A stretch of DNA of 64,000 nt from Sequoia sempervirens (GCA_007258455.2 VDFB02262565.1:92920-156919), one strand, 5' to 3'; counted from the first letter of the stretch, positions 22,201 through 34,225 are shown. The notes: generated by a model from the letters alone, not told the origin. A program made the numbers and translations.

Positions 22201-23880
22201 ATCCTTTTGGACACTTTGTGTACTTAAGGTAATGCATGATATCAGTATACTAAGGAGTGTGCTCAATGCTTGCAACTGCAATCCCTTCATCTACATTACA
22301 AACTTGATTTAATTCAATATTTGATTCTGCCATCAACCTAGCCAAGCCTTGACCTCTTACTAATTTGGTAATCTATATCTCCATGTCAAATTCTTGGATC
22401 TTATTAATCCATTTGCATCTTTTTCCTATTACTTCAGACTATGTTAGAATATCTTCAATAGTAGCATGAGGGACATAAGCAATCACCTTTGCTCCAACGA
22501 GATATGGTCTAAATGATTTTGTAGCCTTTACCAATGCAAATGCCTATTTTTCCATTATGTCATATTTTAATTCAGACCCTTGTAATGACTTACTGAAGAA
22601 AGACACAGGTTGTTAATGACCATCTTCATTCTTTTGTAACATAATAGCAGCAATAGTATGCATTGAAGCAAATGAAAATATCTGAAAAGGCTTTGTAAAG
22701 TCTGGAGATTTAAGGATAGGAGCCTCCTTGATGGCCCTCTTGATAGATATGAAAGCTTCCAAGGCTTCTCTAGTCCATTCCATTTTCTATCCTTTCTTCA
22801 ACATTTTTGATATGGGATTAATGATCTCAGCAAAGTTAGAAACAAACCTCCTAACAAAATAAATCTGTCCAAAGAATGACTGTATAGCTTTAATAGTTTT
22901 AAGGACAAGAATTTTATCAATGGCCTCAACCCTCTCAGGATCTATTCTAACTCCTTCTTTTGAAACAATATGTCCTAAGAGCTTACCTTCTGTGACTACA
23001 AAATGACACTTCTTAGGATTTAAGCTGATACCATATTCTAGGGCCTTAATAAATACCTTTTCTAGATGTTGTACATGATCCTCAACCTTCTTCGAATAAG
23101 CAGTTAGGTCATCATGGTATACCACCATGATATCATTGATCAAATCTGCAAATGCCACGTCCATAGCTCTTTGGAAGTCGCTCCAACATTAGTGAGACCA
23201 AATAGCATTCTTATGTATCCATACGTTCCCCAAGGAGTTGTGAATACTGTCTTATATTGCTCAAATTCTTTGACCTTGACCTGGTTGTATCCTGAAAAAC
23301 TATCCATCATGGACAACAGTTCACAGCCTGTCACCTTGTGCATTATAGCCTCCATATTGGGTAGAGGATAATTGTCCTTGAGAGATGCCATATTCAAATT
23401 TCTGAAGTCCACACACAATCTGATGTCTCCATTTTTCTTCCTCACAAGGACCAAATTTGAGACCCACGTTGAGTGCCTGATTGGTTTGATGATTCCCCCA
23501 TCTCTGAGCTTTGTCAACTCCTCTTGCATTTTAGGCTCCAATGTTGGATTTATGGGTCTTTGCTTCTATCTAAATGATTTGGCATTAGGCTTCAATGGTA
23601 TTTCATGCTGAAATAAATCCTCCCTGTATGCTTTTAGATCTTCATAAGACTAAGAAAAGACATGCTTATATGTTCTCAGCAACTCTATTAGCATTCTTCT
23701 AATTGTAGGGCTGATTTTCTTTCCTATGTACACCTTTCTTGGTGTTGTCTCAGTCCCCAAGTTAACTTCTTCAATATCTTCCTTTCTGACTGGTGTTTGC
23801 TTCATGAGGGACTGATCATTTCCATCATACAGCCTCTCCAATGCCACTAAGCCCTTAGGAAGCTTTTTTTTTTTAGCTAC
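22201..23880 (-). pseudogene. Tat reverse transcriptase and gypsy RNase H (decayed)
   Basis: The RT frame starts near 23847 (LERLYDGNDQS), continues through GGIIKPIRHSTWVS, LCVDFRNLN and MDSFSGYNQ, and shifts frame near 23150. It then gives MVVYHDD (YxDD catalytic box, near 23110) and CHFVVTEGKLLGHIVS. The following gypsy-type RNase H (about 22320-22786) begins FSFASMHTIAA, where active enzymes have Asp-Ala-Ser; the first catalytic Asp is missing. Loss of this Asp is known in elements that gained a second RNase H. Stops are mainly TAG, with one TAA near 22615. Confidence 0.87.
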
Positions 23881-23948
23881 AAGATCTCTTTTCCAAACAC
23901 TGTTTGCTTCCCATCCACTTCCTCAACAAAAGCGTTGAAGTCAATTTC

Positions 23949-24500
23949 CTAGGCTTCATATTGATCTATACAATTAAGGAATTTCAAAAGATCAGTATCA
24001 TCATTGAAAAATTTCCAACTATAAATGTTATCAAGAATATCAGGTCTTGTCTTGAACTCAATCTGTGACACCCCAGCCAATGTGATATCATTTCTTTTTA
24101 GCACCACATTTGCTAAAAAATCAGCCATTATGTTCTTTGATCTATCAATCCACTCAATTGAGAAGGCATCAAATAATTCAGTTGTGTCCCATGCAGCATT
24201 CCTAAATTGATTTAATCTTTTGTGCTTTGCTACATATTTGGATTTAATTTGTGAAACAACCAACTCAGAATCACCCAAAACAGCCAACAACTTGATTTTA
24301 TGTTTCACAGCTATGTTCAGACCTGTCAACAAGGCTTCATACTTTGCCACATTGTTTGTACATTCAAATTCCAATAGGAAATAATATTTAAATGTAATAC
24401 CTTCAGGTGAAACAAAAAAAATCTTAGTGCCATTACCTTCTTGGCTGCATGATCCATCAAAATACATCTTCTATACTTCATTACAGCTTTGTGCCACATG
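23949..24500 (-). pseudogene. archaeal-type RNase H (second RNase H) of Tat element
   Basis: Minus-strand frame 24467-23949, 172 residues, with the RNase H signature: YFDGSCSQEGNG (first Asp), NNVAKYEALL (Lys where the catalytic Glu is expected in AEYxAL), LGDSELVVSQ (second Asp) and NIMADFLAN (last Asp). This family differs from the gypsy RNase H and is a hallmark of Tat elements. In frame with the protease upstream, through TAG stops, and followed by the RT. It degrades the RNA of RNA:DNA hybrids during reverse transcription. The Glu-to-Lys change suggests this copy is dead. Confidence 0.85.
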
Positions 24501-24533
24501 CTTTTCAATTGGATCACTATTGGTTAATTCTGG

Positions 24534-25080
24534 CTAGGCTGATTCAATCTTAAAACTTCCAAGATCAACATCACAAAAATAGTTGATCTGATCTTGTGGT
24601 ACATAATCAAAAAGCTGGTTCATTCTTGACTCCCTAGACAATTTCACTTTCTGACCATTCACTAGAATTGTAGCATAAGACAAATTGAATTGAACATTTC
24701 CTCCAACTGCTACTGTCCATTGTCTTGACAAGAGCATCCTGAACTGAGGAGGAGTATCAATCACTGTGATGTCTATATTATAAGCCACCTAAGGATAAGT
24801 AGCCAGCTTGACTTCAACTCCTCTCATAATGCCTACCATAGGTACAGGTCTATTATCCATTGCATAGCACTTCCATTCACATGTATCAACCCACATGCCA
24901 AGCTACCTCATAACTCCTACTAGCATGATATTTATAGCAGCACCAGAGTCTATCATGCAATTCCTTAACAGCTTGTTATTTATAAGTAATGTAGTGAAAA
25001 ATGGATCCACTTGAGCGGAAGTTGCTAATTCATCACTCAAGCAGACTTCTGGGATATTTACTTTCTCCTGCCTATTAATT
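24534..25080 (-). pseudogene. Tat retropepsin-like protease (decayed)
   Basis: On the minus strand MIDSGAAINIM (near 24945) is the aspartic protease active site. It is followed after a TAG by MVGIMRGVEVKLATYP, another TAG, then TPPQFRMLLSRQW with the second protease half. The frame is the same as that of the RNase H downstream. Both stops replace probable CAG codons. The protease would process the gag-pol polyprotein. Confidence 0.8.
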
Positions 25081-25713
25081 ATTTTAATAGCTATGCTCTT
25101 CTAAAAATTCACATGCTTTTCATTTTCATTTGTTATCAATTGAATAGCAATGTCCCTATATTCTTTTATTTTCATCATTTCAAGAAGTGAGACAGACATT
25201 TTTACCTGGGATAACACCTAAGTGAAGTCAAAAGAAGAGCCCTCCACCTTAGCAATTTTCTTCTATTCTAGTATTTCTCCTTTGTTTTCTTCTTTTTTCT
25301 TTTTTACTAGGTTGATCAGGCTTTTGTATCTCTTTTTGTAATTTCTACGCTTCCTCTTTTTGGGTAGGCTTCTGTTCACTTTTATCATGCTGTTTATTTT
25401 TTGATTTCTTCACAGTTCCTTGAGTCACCTTCTGATCTTTCATAAAGATTCCTCTAGGAATGCCTTCCTTCTCATTTACTGTTCTATTTCTCAACCAGTA
25501 TTTACTCCTTGCTTCCTCAACTGTAGCAACTGCCAGTCTCTATATCTCTTCTTTGGTGAGTCTCCTCATACTGCATGGAGCAGGCACCTCAACAAAATGT
25601 GGCTCTATGTAATCTTCATCATCAAAAAAGACCTATTGTTCAGCCATATGTATATTATATTTCTGATTTGAAACATCATATTCATAACCATTATCCTCCA
25701 AAGATGAGTATCC
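25081..25713 (-). other. Tat gag-protease linker, no domain recognised
   Basis: Lys/Glu-rich low-complexity coding remnant in several frames between the zinc-binding motif and the protease. It has no recognisable motif and carries multiple stops. Confidence 0.5.
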
Positions 25714-27406
25714 TTACTCATCATGGTAAAAAGTATTTGAAGTCAAATAAACCTTGTGATCCTCTCCATTATTTTCCATCAACATTCCCTCTTCTTGAAT
25801 CCTTTGAGCTACAACACAATAGTCTGGAGAATGTGGCTTATCACAAACTTCACAAAAATAATTGTTATTTACCATGTAAGTTCCCTTCTTACTCAATGGA
25901 TCAGGAGTCTCTTTGTTTCTTGGCCTAGCTATTAAAGGTTTTCCATCCTTCCAGTCTATATTATATGGCATGTCATGCAATTTTGGCCTTTCATTTTTGT
26001 ATGTGTTCTCCTATCTGTTCTGATAGTTGTTGCTTTGTGAGGAGCCCTAGGGTTATCTCTTTAATTGATTATACCTGCAGCCTTCCTATTGTTTTCAATT
26101 GTCAGTGCTATCTTCTGAGCTTTAGCCAAATCTCTTGGAGACCCTCTTCTTAGTTCATACCCTGTTTTAGGATAAAATGCATTTAAATAAACACTCAATG
26201 TTACATAATCAAATCTGGTAACCTTGACCCAGGAGGTACTTTAGTCTGCAACTTGTTGAATCTTCGGTTGAAATCATAAATTGACTCATTATGATTTTTC
26301 TGAATTCGCATCAATTCATGAAGTGTTGCATCTAGTTCATTTAGATTGCCATATTGTTCTAAGAATCGATCTTGGAATACTTGAAGAGAATTGATTGAGT
26401 ATGCTTGCAAGCTTTTGAACCAATCCCTAGCATCTTCAAGAAGTGGCATCATAAACAACTTCATGTGTAAATCTTCATATGGCACATCTATGTCTTGGAC
26501 GAAGATGTTGAAACTCCTTAAATGCTCTTCAACAGTGATTGCATTGCTCCCTATAAATTTTGGCACCATACCCCTCCAACTACCATCCATAGGGTAAGGG
26601 TAAAACTAAAAACCTACTAAATCAAATTGTCTGATCCTGGTTGCATGTTGGTGAGGGGGAGGAATAGGTGGACACTGATTGTAGTGCATGGGATTATTGT
26701 ATTGTGCATTATATTGTGGGATAAAATATTGAACAGGAGGTGGATGCATACTTGTATGCTGTGTGGGAATATCAGGTGGATGATTTGGCTGCTTATAGTG
26801 ATTCCTAGTCTAATGGTTCTAAGCATTCGATTGATTAGATGGCCCCGCACCATGACTACCCTTCTTATGAGGTGGTACATACTTTGGGGGGAAATCAATT
26901 GTCCAATCAGTAACTTGTGCTTTCTACAATTTGGATTCTTTTATTGCTTGTATCATCTGGGTCTTTTCCTGTTCTTTTCTTTCCTTTTCTTGGGATTCAA
27001 ACAACACCTTGATTTATTCAAAACTCAAAGATTCATAATCTTCTTGAGGAGATGCATAATCAATAGGTTCATTTTGATCACCCTGCATTTCTAGATCATA
27101 TTCCTGCCTCTTTCTAGCTTCAAACTCAACCTGTTTCTGAGGATCGAGAGAAGGGAAAGGATTTCTTTGATCTTTTGGGGTACAAGGCTCTGCACTTGAG
27201 TCATCTCTCCATGTATCATAGCAATTATATGTTTCACAATGCGATCTTGGTGCTTTTCCTTTGTCTATCATGCACATGTCCTCATTGATCCTCTTTCCTT
27301 TATTAGCTCTGTCATCTTTGTGTGTCCACTTACTGCTACGAGCAGGAGCTCCAGTACGACCTCCCCTATACTGAGATTTTCTTCCATTCATGATGAACAG
27401 TTGCAA
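25714..27406 (-). pseudogene. Tat gag (decayed)
   Basis: Begins near 27391 (MNGRKSQYRGG), 140 bases from the PBS. An N-terminal basic, Ser/Pro-rich part (27406-27014) is followed by the capsid domain (26590-26201: MVPKFIGSNAITVEEHLR, then FKSLQAYSINS and ELMRIQKNHNESIYDFNRRF). After a frame change comes a short zinc-binding motif CEVCDKPHSPDYC near 25850. Gag forms the virus-like particle. The central region 26617-26900 is Tyr/His/Pro-rich and has stops in this copy. Confidence 0.83.
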
Positions 27407-27529
27407 AATTTATGTCAGAGTCACCACTCACTTTTTTCTAAAAATGAGAAAATACTTAATGTTTCTTATCCCCAGTGGAGTCTTTATATAGTTCCTAACT
27501 CTATGAAAGGCCTTGATTCTGAATGTGTT

Positions 27530-27547
27530 CCCCAGCAGAGTCACCAA
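27530..27547 (-). promoter_or_regulatory. primer-binding site of Tat element
   Basis: On the minus strand TTGGTGACTCTGCTGGGG begins two bases after the 5' LTR end (CTAACA). Sequences of this kind are common PBSs of plant Ty3/gypsy elements. The tRNA is not assigned here. It confirms that the element is minus-oriented with its 5' LTR at 27550-29730. Confidence 0.75.
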
Positions 27548-27549
27548 TT

Positions 27550-29730
27550 TGTTAGCTCTCAAAAACAAAGGCTGAATGCATCAAGAGGCTGCCAATCTCT
27601 TGATACACTTCAGGGTAACAGAAAAGGTCAAAAGAATTCAACCTTCTACTCTTCAGGTGCTACCATACCTAGGAAAGTGTACCTTTCTGAGTAAAGCAGA
27701 CTTGACTTATGATTATCTTTTTTGCACAATAATTTGTCCACAATGGCAGATGGAAGTGAACAAATGAAATCAAGCTTGAAAGCAGTAGCACTATTCTGAT
27801 CTAAATCCTAAAATGCTGAATTAATAAATATAAAGAGATTGAATGAGTTCAAAAATGATGAAATACAGAGACCAGTGCCTTATTGGGTATGTGGAGTCAA
27901 ATGAGATCAAGATGAGCAACACTTCTCTGGAGAAAACTCAAATTATCTGGCATATATTCTATAATTACTAAGATCTACATGAATAATCCAAATGAATCTC
28001 TCTGATTACTTGTGATTAACTAAAAGGATTTAGTCTTTACTTCAAAGAATTAATCAATCAATCACACAAGTACAACAAATGTGCACTGATAAATTGAATA
28101 CAAACTTATTATATCAATTTAAACAATCAGAAAGAATCCTTCTTGGAGACAACTTAGCAATACTTTCATTAGATTCAACAAATAATTGGCACCAGAAAAA
28201 TGCAGCAACATTAACTGATTTTCATAAATACCTCCATTCTGAAATCATGCAACAATAGTCTCTGATATGATAACTTTATTCTACTGTATCTACTTGCAGT
28301 GTATCGAATATCTAACAACTGGTGATCTTACAATTACAAAAAGCCTATTTATACACCAACATCAAGAGAATAAAACATATTGAAATTCCATGTCGGCCCT
28401 CCATAGAATTCGGGCTCAAATCAAGTCAGCCAGCAATGGCAATTTAGCAATTTACATGTTAGCCTCAGTTATTTTAATTTCTATTTTTTTCATTTGTGAA
28501 ATATTCGGCGAGACATATCGTATTGTCATGCTGAAGGAAATTCAATCGCTAATCACTCCATGGGATCTATTCACTTTTGTCGTGACCACTTGCTCGTTAC
28601 ACCGAAGACCAAAAACATCTGCATGTTCCCTTTGTGTTTCAGTGTAGCTCTGTGATGTCAGGGAGATGTCATGTAGACAAGTCTTTGTTTTGCCAAGAGC
28701 CCCCATGATCAAACTTGTCACTGTAACAAATCACTTTTCTATGCTAACAAGGACCCTTTGTTTTCCATCAGCGAGACCGAAGGTAACTCGCCGAGACCAC
28801 ATGTCGAAAATCTTAACTCATGCCAATATCACACCCCTTTATGTTGTCAGTTGGCGAGACATAACAAACCTCTCACTGAAAGCCATCTCCCACTCGCTTT
28901 CGCCAAGACAATTCAAAATCGGGGAGAGGTCCTAGAGTTCCAACAAAGTCATACTGAAACATCCTGAGCACACATGATCGCTGAGAGAATTCCAAACTTT
29001 CACCAAAAGCCATTCATAAAACATTGTCGGTAAGACCCGATGGGCTCGCTATGACATAATACCGAAGCCAAGACCCTTTTCTGCTATGCCAATTCTTCCA
29101 CCACCGGTCGGTGAGACACTGTGAAGTCGCTATGACTTCTCACCGAAGGCTTTATGTTTGGCCGAAACAGAACCCCCACATGTTGTTCGATAAGACCACA
29201 AGAGTTCGCTAGGACATTGTACCAATGCCGCAACTCTTGCCGATGTATCCACATTCAAGCCAGTTACCAAGACATAATGAGTTCGGTAAGAGCCTCCACT
29301 GAGGACTAAAATCATGCCGATATGAAACAATAGATGAATTCTGGTCGCCGTGAGTGAAAACGTCTTGCCGATAGGCAACTCAAACGTTTACCAATATAAA
29401 GTGCACAATGGATCAGGGAGACCCTGCTTTCTTCTTGCCGATATGAACCTAGATGTGGCTGTCGATCACTGTGACAATGAAAAAGTTCTGCTGACCACCT
29501 GCAGAAAACATATGTTAGTAGAAAAGCACTATGAGTTGGGGAGACAACCATGAACCTATGCCGATATGGACCACAATGTGAAAAAAGGACTCGATAGATT
29601 CATTGTGGCAATATGGAAAAATATGGGTAAAGCATCATGAAATGAGGAAAATATGCCAAAGGTAGACTTCATAGGGAGACCTAGGGAAATAAAAATATGC
29701 AAAAATCATCATAATTTTATAGTTCTAACA
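27550..29730 (-). repeat. 5' LTR of Tat element
   Basis: 2181 bp, pairing with 18535-20750. TATA box on the minus strand at 28344-28353 (TATAAATAGG). Compared with the other LTR it lacks about 30 bases near 27960. It is rich in TCGGNGAGAC-type phrases, for example at 28505 and 29108. Confidence 0.85.
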
Positions 29731-30911
29731 TTGCCGATAGCGATTCATTAGGATTTCGGGGAGACCTACAGTGACTGGGGTCATTAGTGTAACCTTCTGT
29801 TTCGGTATGATGTCCTAGCGATCGATGAAGGTCTCACTAACAAAGATATACTTGGTGCTTTCATGGTGACAAAAGACTTCGATGTGAAGTCTTGGAAACT
29901 TGGAAAGTCTCACCAATAGTCTTCGATATGACATGTTGGCTCAGTGTAAGGTCTTGACGAAATTCAAAAGTCTTGCCGACTCGGTATGACATGTTTGCTC
30001 GATGTGAGGTCTTGGCGAAAGATGAATCTCTTGCCAACTGCTGGATGCTTCGGTGAAACTAAGAAGTCTCGGTGGGATTTCTTGGCAAGCTATGGTAGTC
30101 TTGCCAATGGTAAGGTAGAGATCAATGTGACTTGTGTGCATCGGTATGAGTCTTTCCAATGGGGAAACTCTTGCCAATAGAAATGAAATGGATATCAGTG
30201 GATTCAATATGACTCATGGTGTTCGCTATATTGTCTTGCCAACTGTTGGAACCTACTTTGATATTGAATGTTGGTTGTGTTGGCATCGGGGAGACATGGT
30301 TAGTGTCTCACCGACATGCCAACATAGGTTGAATGCCCTTGACTGTTTGATGATTTTTCTATGTGGCGTCTCGTGGATCAATCAGAGGAAGCAAAATTCA
30401 AATGGTTGGTGGTTAGATTTTTGCAACAGCTACGATGCTGGAGCTGAACTGTATGCAAGGAAAAATCTATAATGGGATGGAAACATTCTATGATGGGTAA
30501 TGGCGGATAAGGATGAACAAAGGAGAAAAATCAGGATGTGACAAGATTTAAAGGAGAGCGTTATGAGTTTGAAGACATGGAGATCAAAATTGTTGAGAGT
30601 TTTTTTTGTAAGAGATTGAACAATGAATGAAGCTACTATGAACCAATACTAGAGAGTTGTATCTCTGCATAGTATGTAATTGTTTGTTACTATAATACAA
30701 AGAGATTCAGCTTGGTGTGGTGGATTTTTTCCCGAAAGGGTTTTCCCACGTAAATTTGTTGTTCATTGTCTTTGTGTATTATTTCTGTTTCTATAAATCT
30801 TTCATGTGTGTCTTAATTAGATTGTAATTTGGAAATTAAAAGTACTGTATGCATTCTTCCCTATGGTTTTGACGTTAGGAAAGTTGCTTCCGCACCTCTG
30901 CTTTCCTTACA
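29731..30911 (+). repeat. Copia 3' LTR, right piece
   Basis: Continues the LTR broken at 18534, with alignment to 14550-14619 in its first 90 bases. Near 30700-30760 it has the U5-type block CCCGAAAGGGTTTTCCCACG typical of Copia LTR ends. It ends CTTACA at 30911, followed by the TTGTA target duplication. The whole LTR without the insertion is about 1.57 kb. It contains TCGGGGAGAC at 29756 and 30286 and GTCTCACCGA at 30304. The 112-residue frame here is not a gene. Confidence 0.83.
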
Positions 30912-31299
30912 TTGTAAACCCTTGGGGCTGATACAAACCATTATTGGAGTTGGAGAATCAGATTTAAGATCATTTGTAATTCATTGAAGGGTTTATAAGT
31001 AGCTCAACAGTTAGAGACTAGCATTAGGGTTTGGGGTTAGATATTTTGGATATTCAAATCTAACTACAAGAATAAAGCCCTTGAAAAATTGTAATGTTGC
31101 AATGCCCTTGTGGTAGGGTTGTGAGCCTTGGTTATTCACCTATAAGGCATATGATGCATGTAAGATTGCAAATTCAATAAATATCTAAATTTTTAGAACA
31201 TTTATTTGTGTTGTTTCCATTGAGTTGACTCTAAGTTGCACAATTGGATAGTTCCTTATGGACCCTCCATCTATGACTGCACCGAAAATTACACTAACA
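30912..31299 (+). repeat. chromovirus 3' LTR, third piece
   Basis: By the nesting this continues the LTR started at 8311 after two insertions, and ends near TTACACTAACA at 31299. Together the three pieces give an LTR of roughly 0.8 kb. TTGTA at 30912-30916 is the duplicated target of the Copia element. The assignment rests on the nested order, not on a second copy, so it is an inference. Confidence 0.5.
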
Positions 31300-31743
31300 A
31301 TGGAAAGGAATATGCCAACCATTAGTTTGAGGAATTAAATTCTACTAAATGGATCAATCTTCAACATAATTTTCCACATGATATAGTCTAAATAATTGAA
31401 ACCACAACTTTTCCTATTGTATTATATGTCAATGAATTCATCATGATGTAAAGTTCTTCATCCACTCCATATAGTCTTCTCTATTTGAAAAACTATCTAT
31501 GGAATATTTATGATTTATACATTACTTAGGATTGAGATATATTGGATAAGTACTACTAAACCGAAACATTCTTTTGATATACTGTCATATTTTTAGATTG
31601 CTACTTGTAAACCTACCACAACAAACTTTCTATCAAACATCAAATTGTAGGCTCAAATATTCAATTCCTCTTATTGGTATATAGAGGATGCACTCATTTG
31701 GGTTCCACTATACATTAAGTTTAGATATAGACATAGTAGGATG
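31300..31743 (+). pseudogene. ancient Copia RT remnant, left half
   Basis: A weak Copia RT signal with many stops: LYVNEFIMM (compare YVDD box) followed by a stretch that parallels the RT C-terminus up to a STLYRQL-like region. The last five bases, GGATG at 31739-31743, are the left target duplication of the B-family element. The right half of the same remnant resumes at 49349. The element is too decayed to give a lineage. Confidence 0.5.
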
Positions 31744-32995
31744 TGTAGGCACATAAAAATGACCTAGGCCTGCAAGCTCTGTTTTACCACTATTGTCCTA
31801 ACATAATTATGACATTTTAATTATGTCCTCAGTCCACATTCAACTATTAATTAAATCATTTATAATTATTTAATTAATTCATGTCTCTTGCATTCTTCTT
31901 GATTATTAAATAAATAAATTATATTTAATTATTGAATACGTCACTAAGGGTCTATTATCTTCTTACAATTAAATAAATTTCTTAATTTATTTAATTACCT
32001 TTATTCATTTATGTCTTCTCGATTATTAAATAAATTATTTTTATTTATTTATTTAATATGCCACTAATTTTCATAATTAAATGAATTTATTAATTTATTT
32101 AATTATTGATCACAATATTTAAATTAAGTAATTATGTTTAATTATTTAATTGCCTAATTTGGCATTTCCCTCATTTGAAATAAATTAATTATTTAAAATA
32201 AGCTCACATTATTAACTATCACTTCCTTTTAGTAAATAATCTAAAAAGATTATTTACTGTCATCCAAATCCACATTTTTTAATTAATTTTAATTAAAAAA
32301 TGGCAATCTTTTTCCATCAATCAAGTAATTGAGGAAATTCTTGATTTTCTAAAATCTTCTTTTCTGTTTAGTCTTTATTTTCTTGATTTTTCAAATCTTA
32401 CAAATCAAGCAGTCTTTATCTTCTTGATTTTCGAAAATCTTTATCTTTTTTGACTAATTATCATATTTATTCTCAACCACTGATTCCATTTTCTTAGATG
32501 ACATCTTGGCCACTCATGTAATGATTTTTCCCTAACCCTAACTAGGGATTTTCACATTAAATCTCGTCCACTGATTTTAGGCTTTGTTAGCTTTTAATCT
32601 CATCCATCCGTCCAAAATTGCATTTTCTATAAAATGACAATTTTGCTCACATTTTTGGACTACTCACTCTCATACTTACATTTTTGCAGCATTTATGATA
32701 TTCTTGTACTTGATTTCATTAAGTCTTAGGCATTTTATTATTTTATTATTTCTCATAGGAATAGTCCTCAAATCCTTCAAATCTTGTTTAGGACATTGGC
32801 ATAGTCAAATTGCTCACATAATCGATTTGAGGGCAACATTCAGCAAGTTAGAAGGTGTTATGAAGGTGAATCACGGAAGCAATGAGTGACATGTATAATC
32901 GTTTGTTGTTAGCTTTCATTGTTCTTGATAGCTTCTTTGGGTTTGTATACTTTATTATTCGATAATCTAACCTTTAAAATTAACCCATCGTTACA
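31744..32995 (+). repeat. B-family 5' LTR
   Basis: Starts TGTAGGCACATAAAAATGAC and ends CCCATCGTTACA. It holds a run of AT-rich hairpins (31840-32170), a TATA box (CTATAAAATG, 32627-32636) and a U5 part conserved with the 3' copy. It is followed by TTGGTGAACTTGAC, a TGG-initial sequence in PBS position that I cannot assign to a tRNA. Confidence 0.87.
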
Positions 32996-34225
32996 TTGGT
33001 GAACTTGACATTTTTCTTGCAGATTTTTGTATGGTTTTCGGTCTCTTTTCTTTGTTTTTACAGGTAAACGTAAAGAACACTTTGCTGGAAACTTCGTGTC
33101 TCCCCTCGGCTTCCAAACCTCTGCCTTAACTTTAATTTTATTAATTTAGATTAATTTAGTTCTCATTAACTTTAGTTTTATTAATTTAGATTAATTTAGA
33201 GTTAGATGTAAATTTAGATTTAAGATTTTTAAAATTTTTTATGTTAATTTAAATTTAGCTTTTTAGATCTTAGAGTTTTTAGTTAATTTAGATTTTTAGA
33301 TTTTTTTTTAACTAGCTTTTAAATTAGATTTTTAGATATATTTTTTTTAATTAGCTTTTAAATTAGATTTTTTAGATTTTTTTAATTAGCATTTTTAATT
33401 AGATCTTTTTAGATTTTTAAATTAGTTTTTAATTAGATTTTTAGATTTTAAATTAGCTTTTAGTTATTTTTTAAGATTTTTAAATTAGATTTTTATTTAT
33501 TTTTAATTAGATTTTTAAATTTTTAAATTAGCTTTTAGTTAGATTTTTTTAGTTTTTTTAAATTAGATTTTTAGATCTTTAAATTAGCTTTTAGTTATAT
33601 TTTAGATTAGATTTTTATTAGATTTTAGATTTTAGATTAGAGTTTAAATTAGATTTTTAAATTAGATTTTAGATTAGATTGTTAATTAGATTTTTTTTTT
33701 AAGTTTCTAATTTAGTTTAGATTTCTAGTTTCTAATTTAATTTAGATTTTTAAAATTTTAATTTAGTTTATATTTTTAATTTTTAATTTAGTTTAGGATT
33801 TTAACAGATTGCATGTTTTAGATTAGATATTTTTGGTTGCTAATCCTTGTTAGGACCGTGTGGCATTTACATTTCGTGGGTCCAAGACAACTTGATCAAA
33901 CTTCTAACTTGTGATTTTGTAGGTTCGAGTATCCAAGACTATCACTTCTAAACATCATGCTTGTGATTTTTTTTAGATTAGAAAATAGTTCATTTGGTGC
34001 ACTAAAATGAACATGTCTTCTATTTTGTGTGACTATGCTTGAAGGTGGTAGGTGACTATGCTTTCACCTTATGCAAACTAGGTGATCAGAAAACTAGACC
34101 CACCTTGTCCCTATGTAACCTTGATGCAATAACCGAAGTATCCTCTCCCCTTGCGCAGTCATGCGATCCTGGGTGTAAGAGAAATGATTATTGCCTTTAG
34201 AAATTGGGCCTGCCAGGGGATTTCA
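32996..34225 (+). other. B-family 5' leader with TA-rich degenerate tandem array
   Basis: Non-coding. From about 33120 to 33830 it consists almost only of shuffled units such as AATTAGATTTTTAGATTTT and TTAAATTAGCTTTTAGTT. From 33840 to 34220 the composition returns to normal and includes GGTGATCAGAAAACTAGAC (34081-34099), repeated nearly exactly in the leader at 62451. Bases 34221-34225 (TTTCA) are the left target duplication of the nested chromovirus. Confidence 0.7.

Larger units (their letters stand above)
18535..29730 (-). mobile_element. Tat-lineage Ty3/gypsy element with two RNase H domains
   Basis: Minus-strand element of 11.2 kb bounded by TGTTAG...TAACA ends. LTRs are 18535-20750 (3' LTR) and 27550-29730 (5' LTR), with a PBS at 27530-27547. 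Gene order along the minus strand is gag, protease, archaeal-type RNase H, reverse transcriptase, gypsy RNase H, integrase. A second RNase H identifies the Tat group of plant Ty3/gypsy elements; its place between protease and RT is discussed in the findings. No chromodomain is seen. LTRs differ by several percent plus a small deletion near 27960, so it entered the Copia LTR well after the Copia element itself arrived. Confidence 0.88.
14142..30911 (+). mobile_element. Copia element, internally deleted and split by a Tat element
   Basis: TTGTA at 14137-14141 and TTGTA at 30912-30916 are an exact target duplication bracketing this element. The left end TG has become CG; the right end is CTTACA. 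Inside are a truncated 5' LTR, a decayed gag-pol, a purine tract and a 3' LTR broken by the minus-strand Tat element at 18535-29730. Without that insertion the element is about 5.6 kb. The 5' LTR and 3' LTR differ by roughly 12 percent by eye over 270 bases, so it is clearly older than the Tat insertion and the gag-protease element. Confidence 0.88.

Noticed and set aside
26627..27094. 155-residue plus-strand hydrophobic frame
   Set aside because: Complement of the Tyr/His/Pro-rich part of Tat gag.
27239..27694. 151-residue plus-strand frame
   Set aside because: Antisense to the Tat gag start and crosses the PBS and LTR border.
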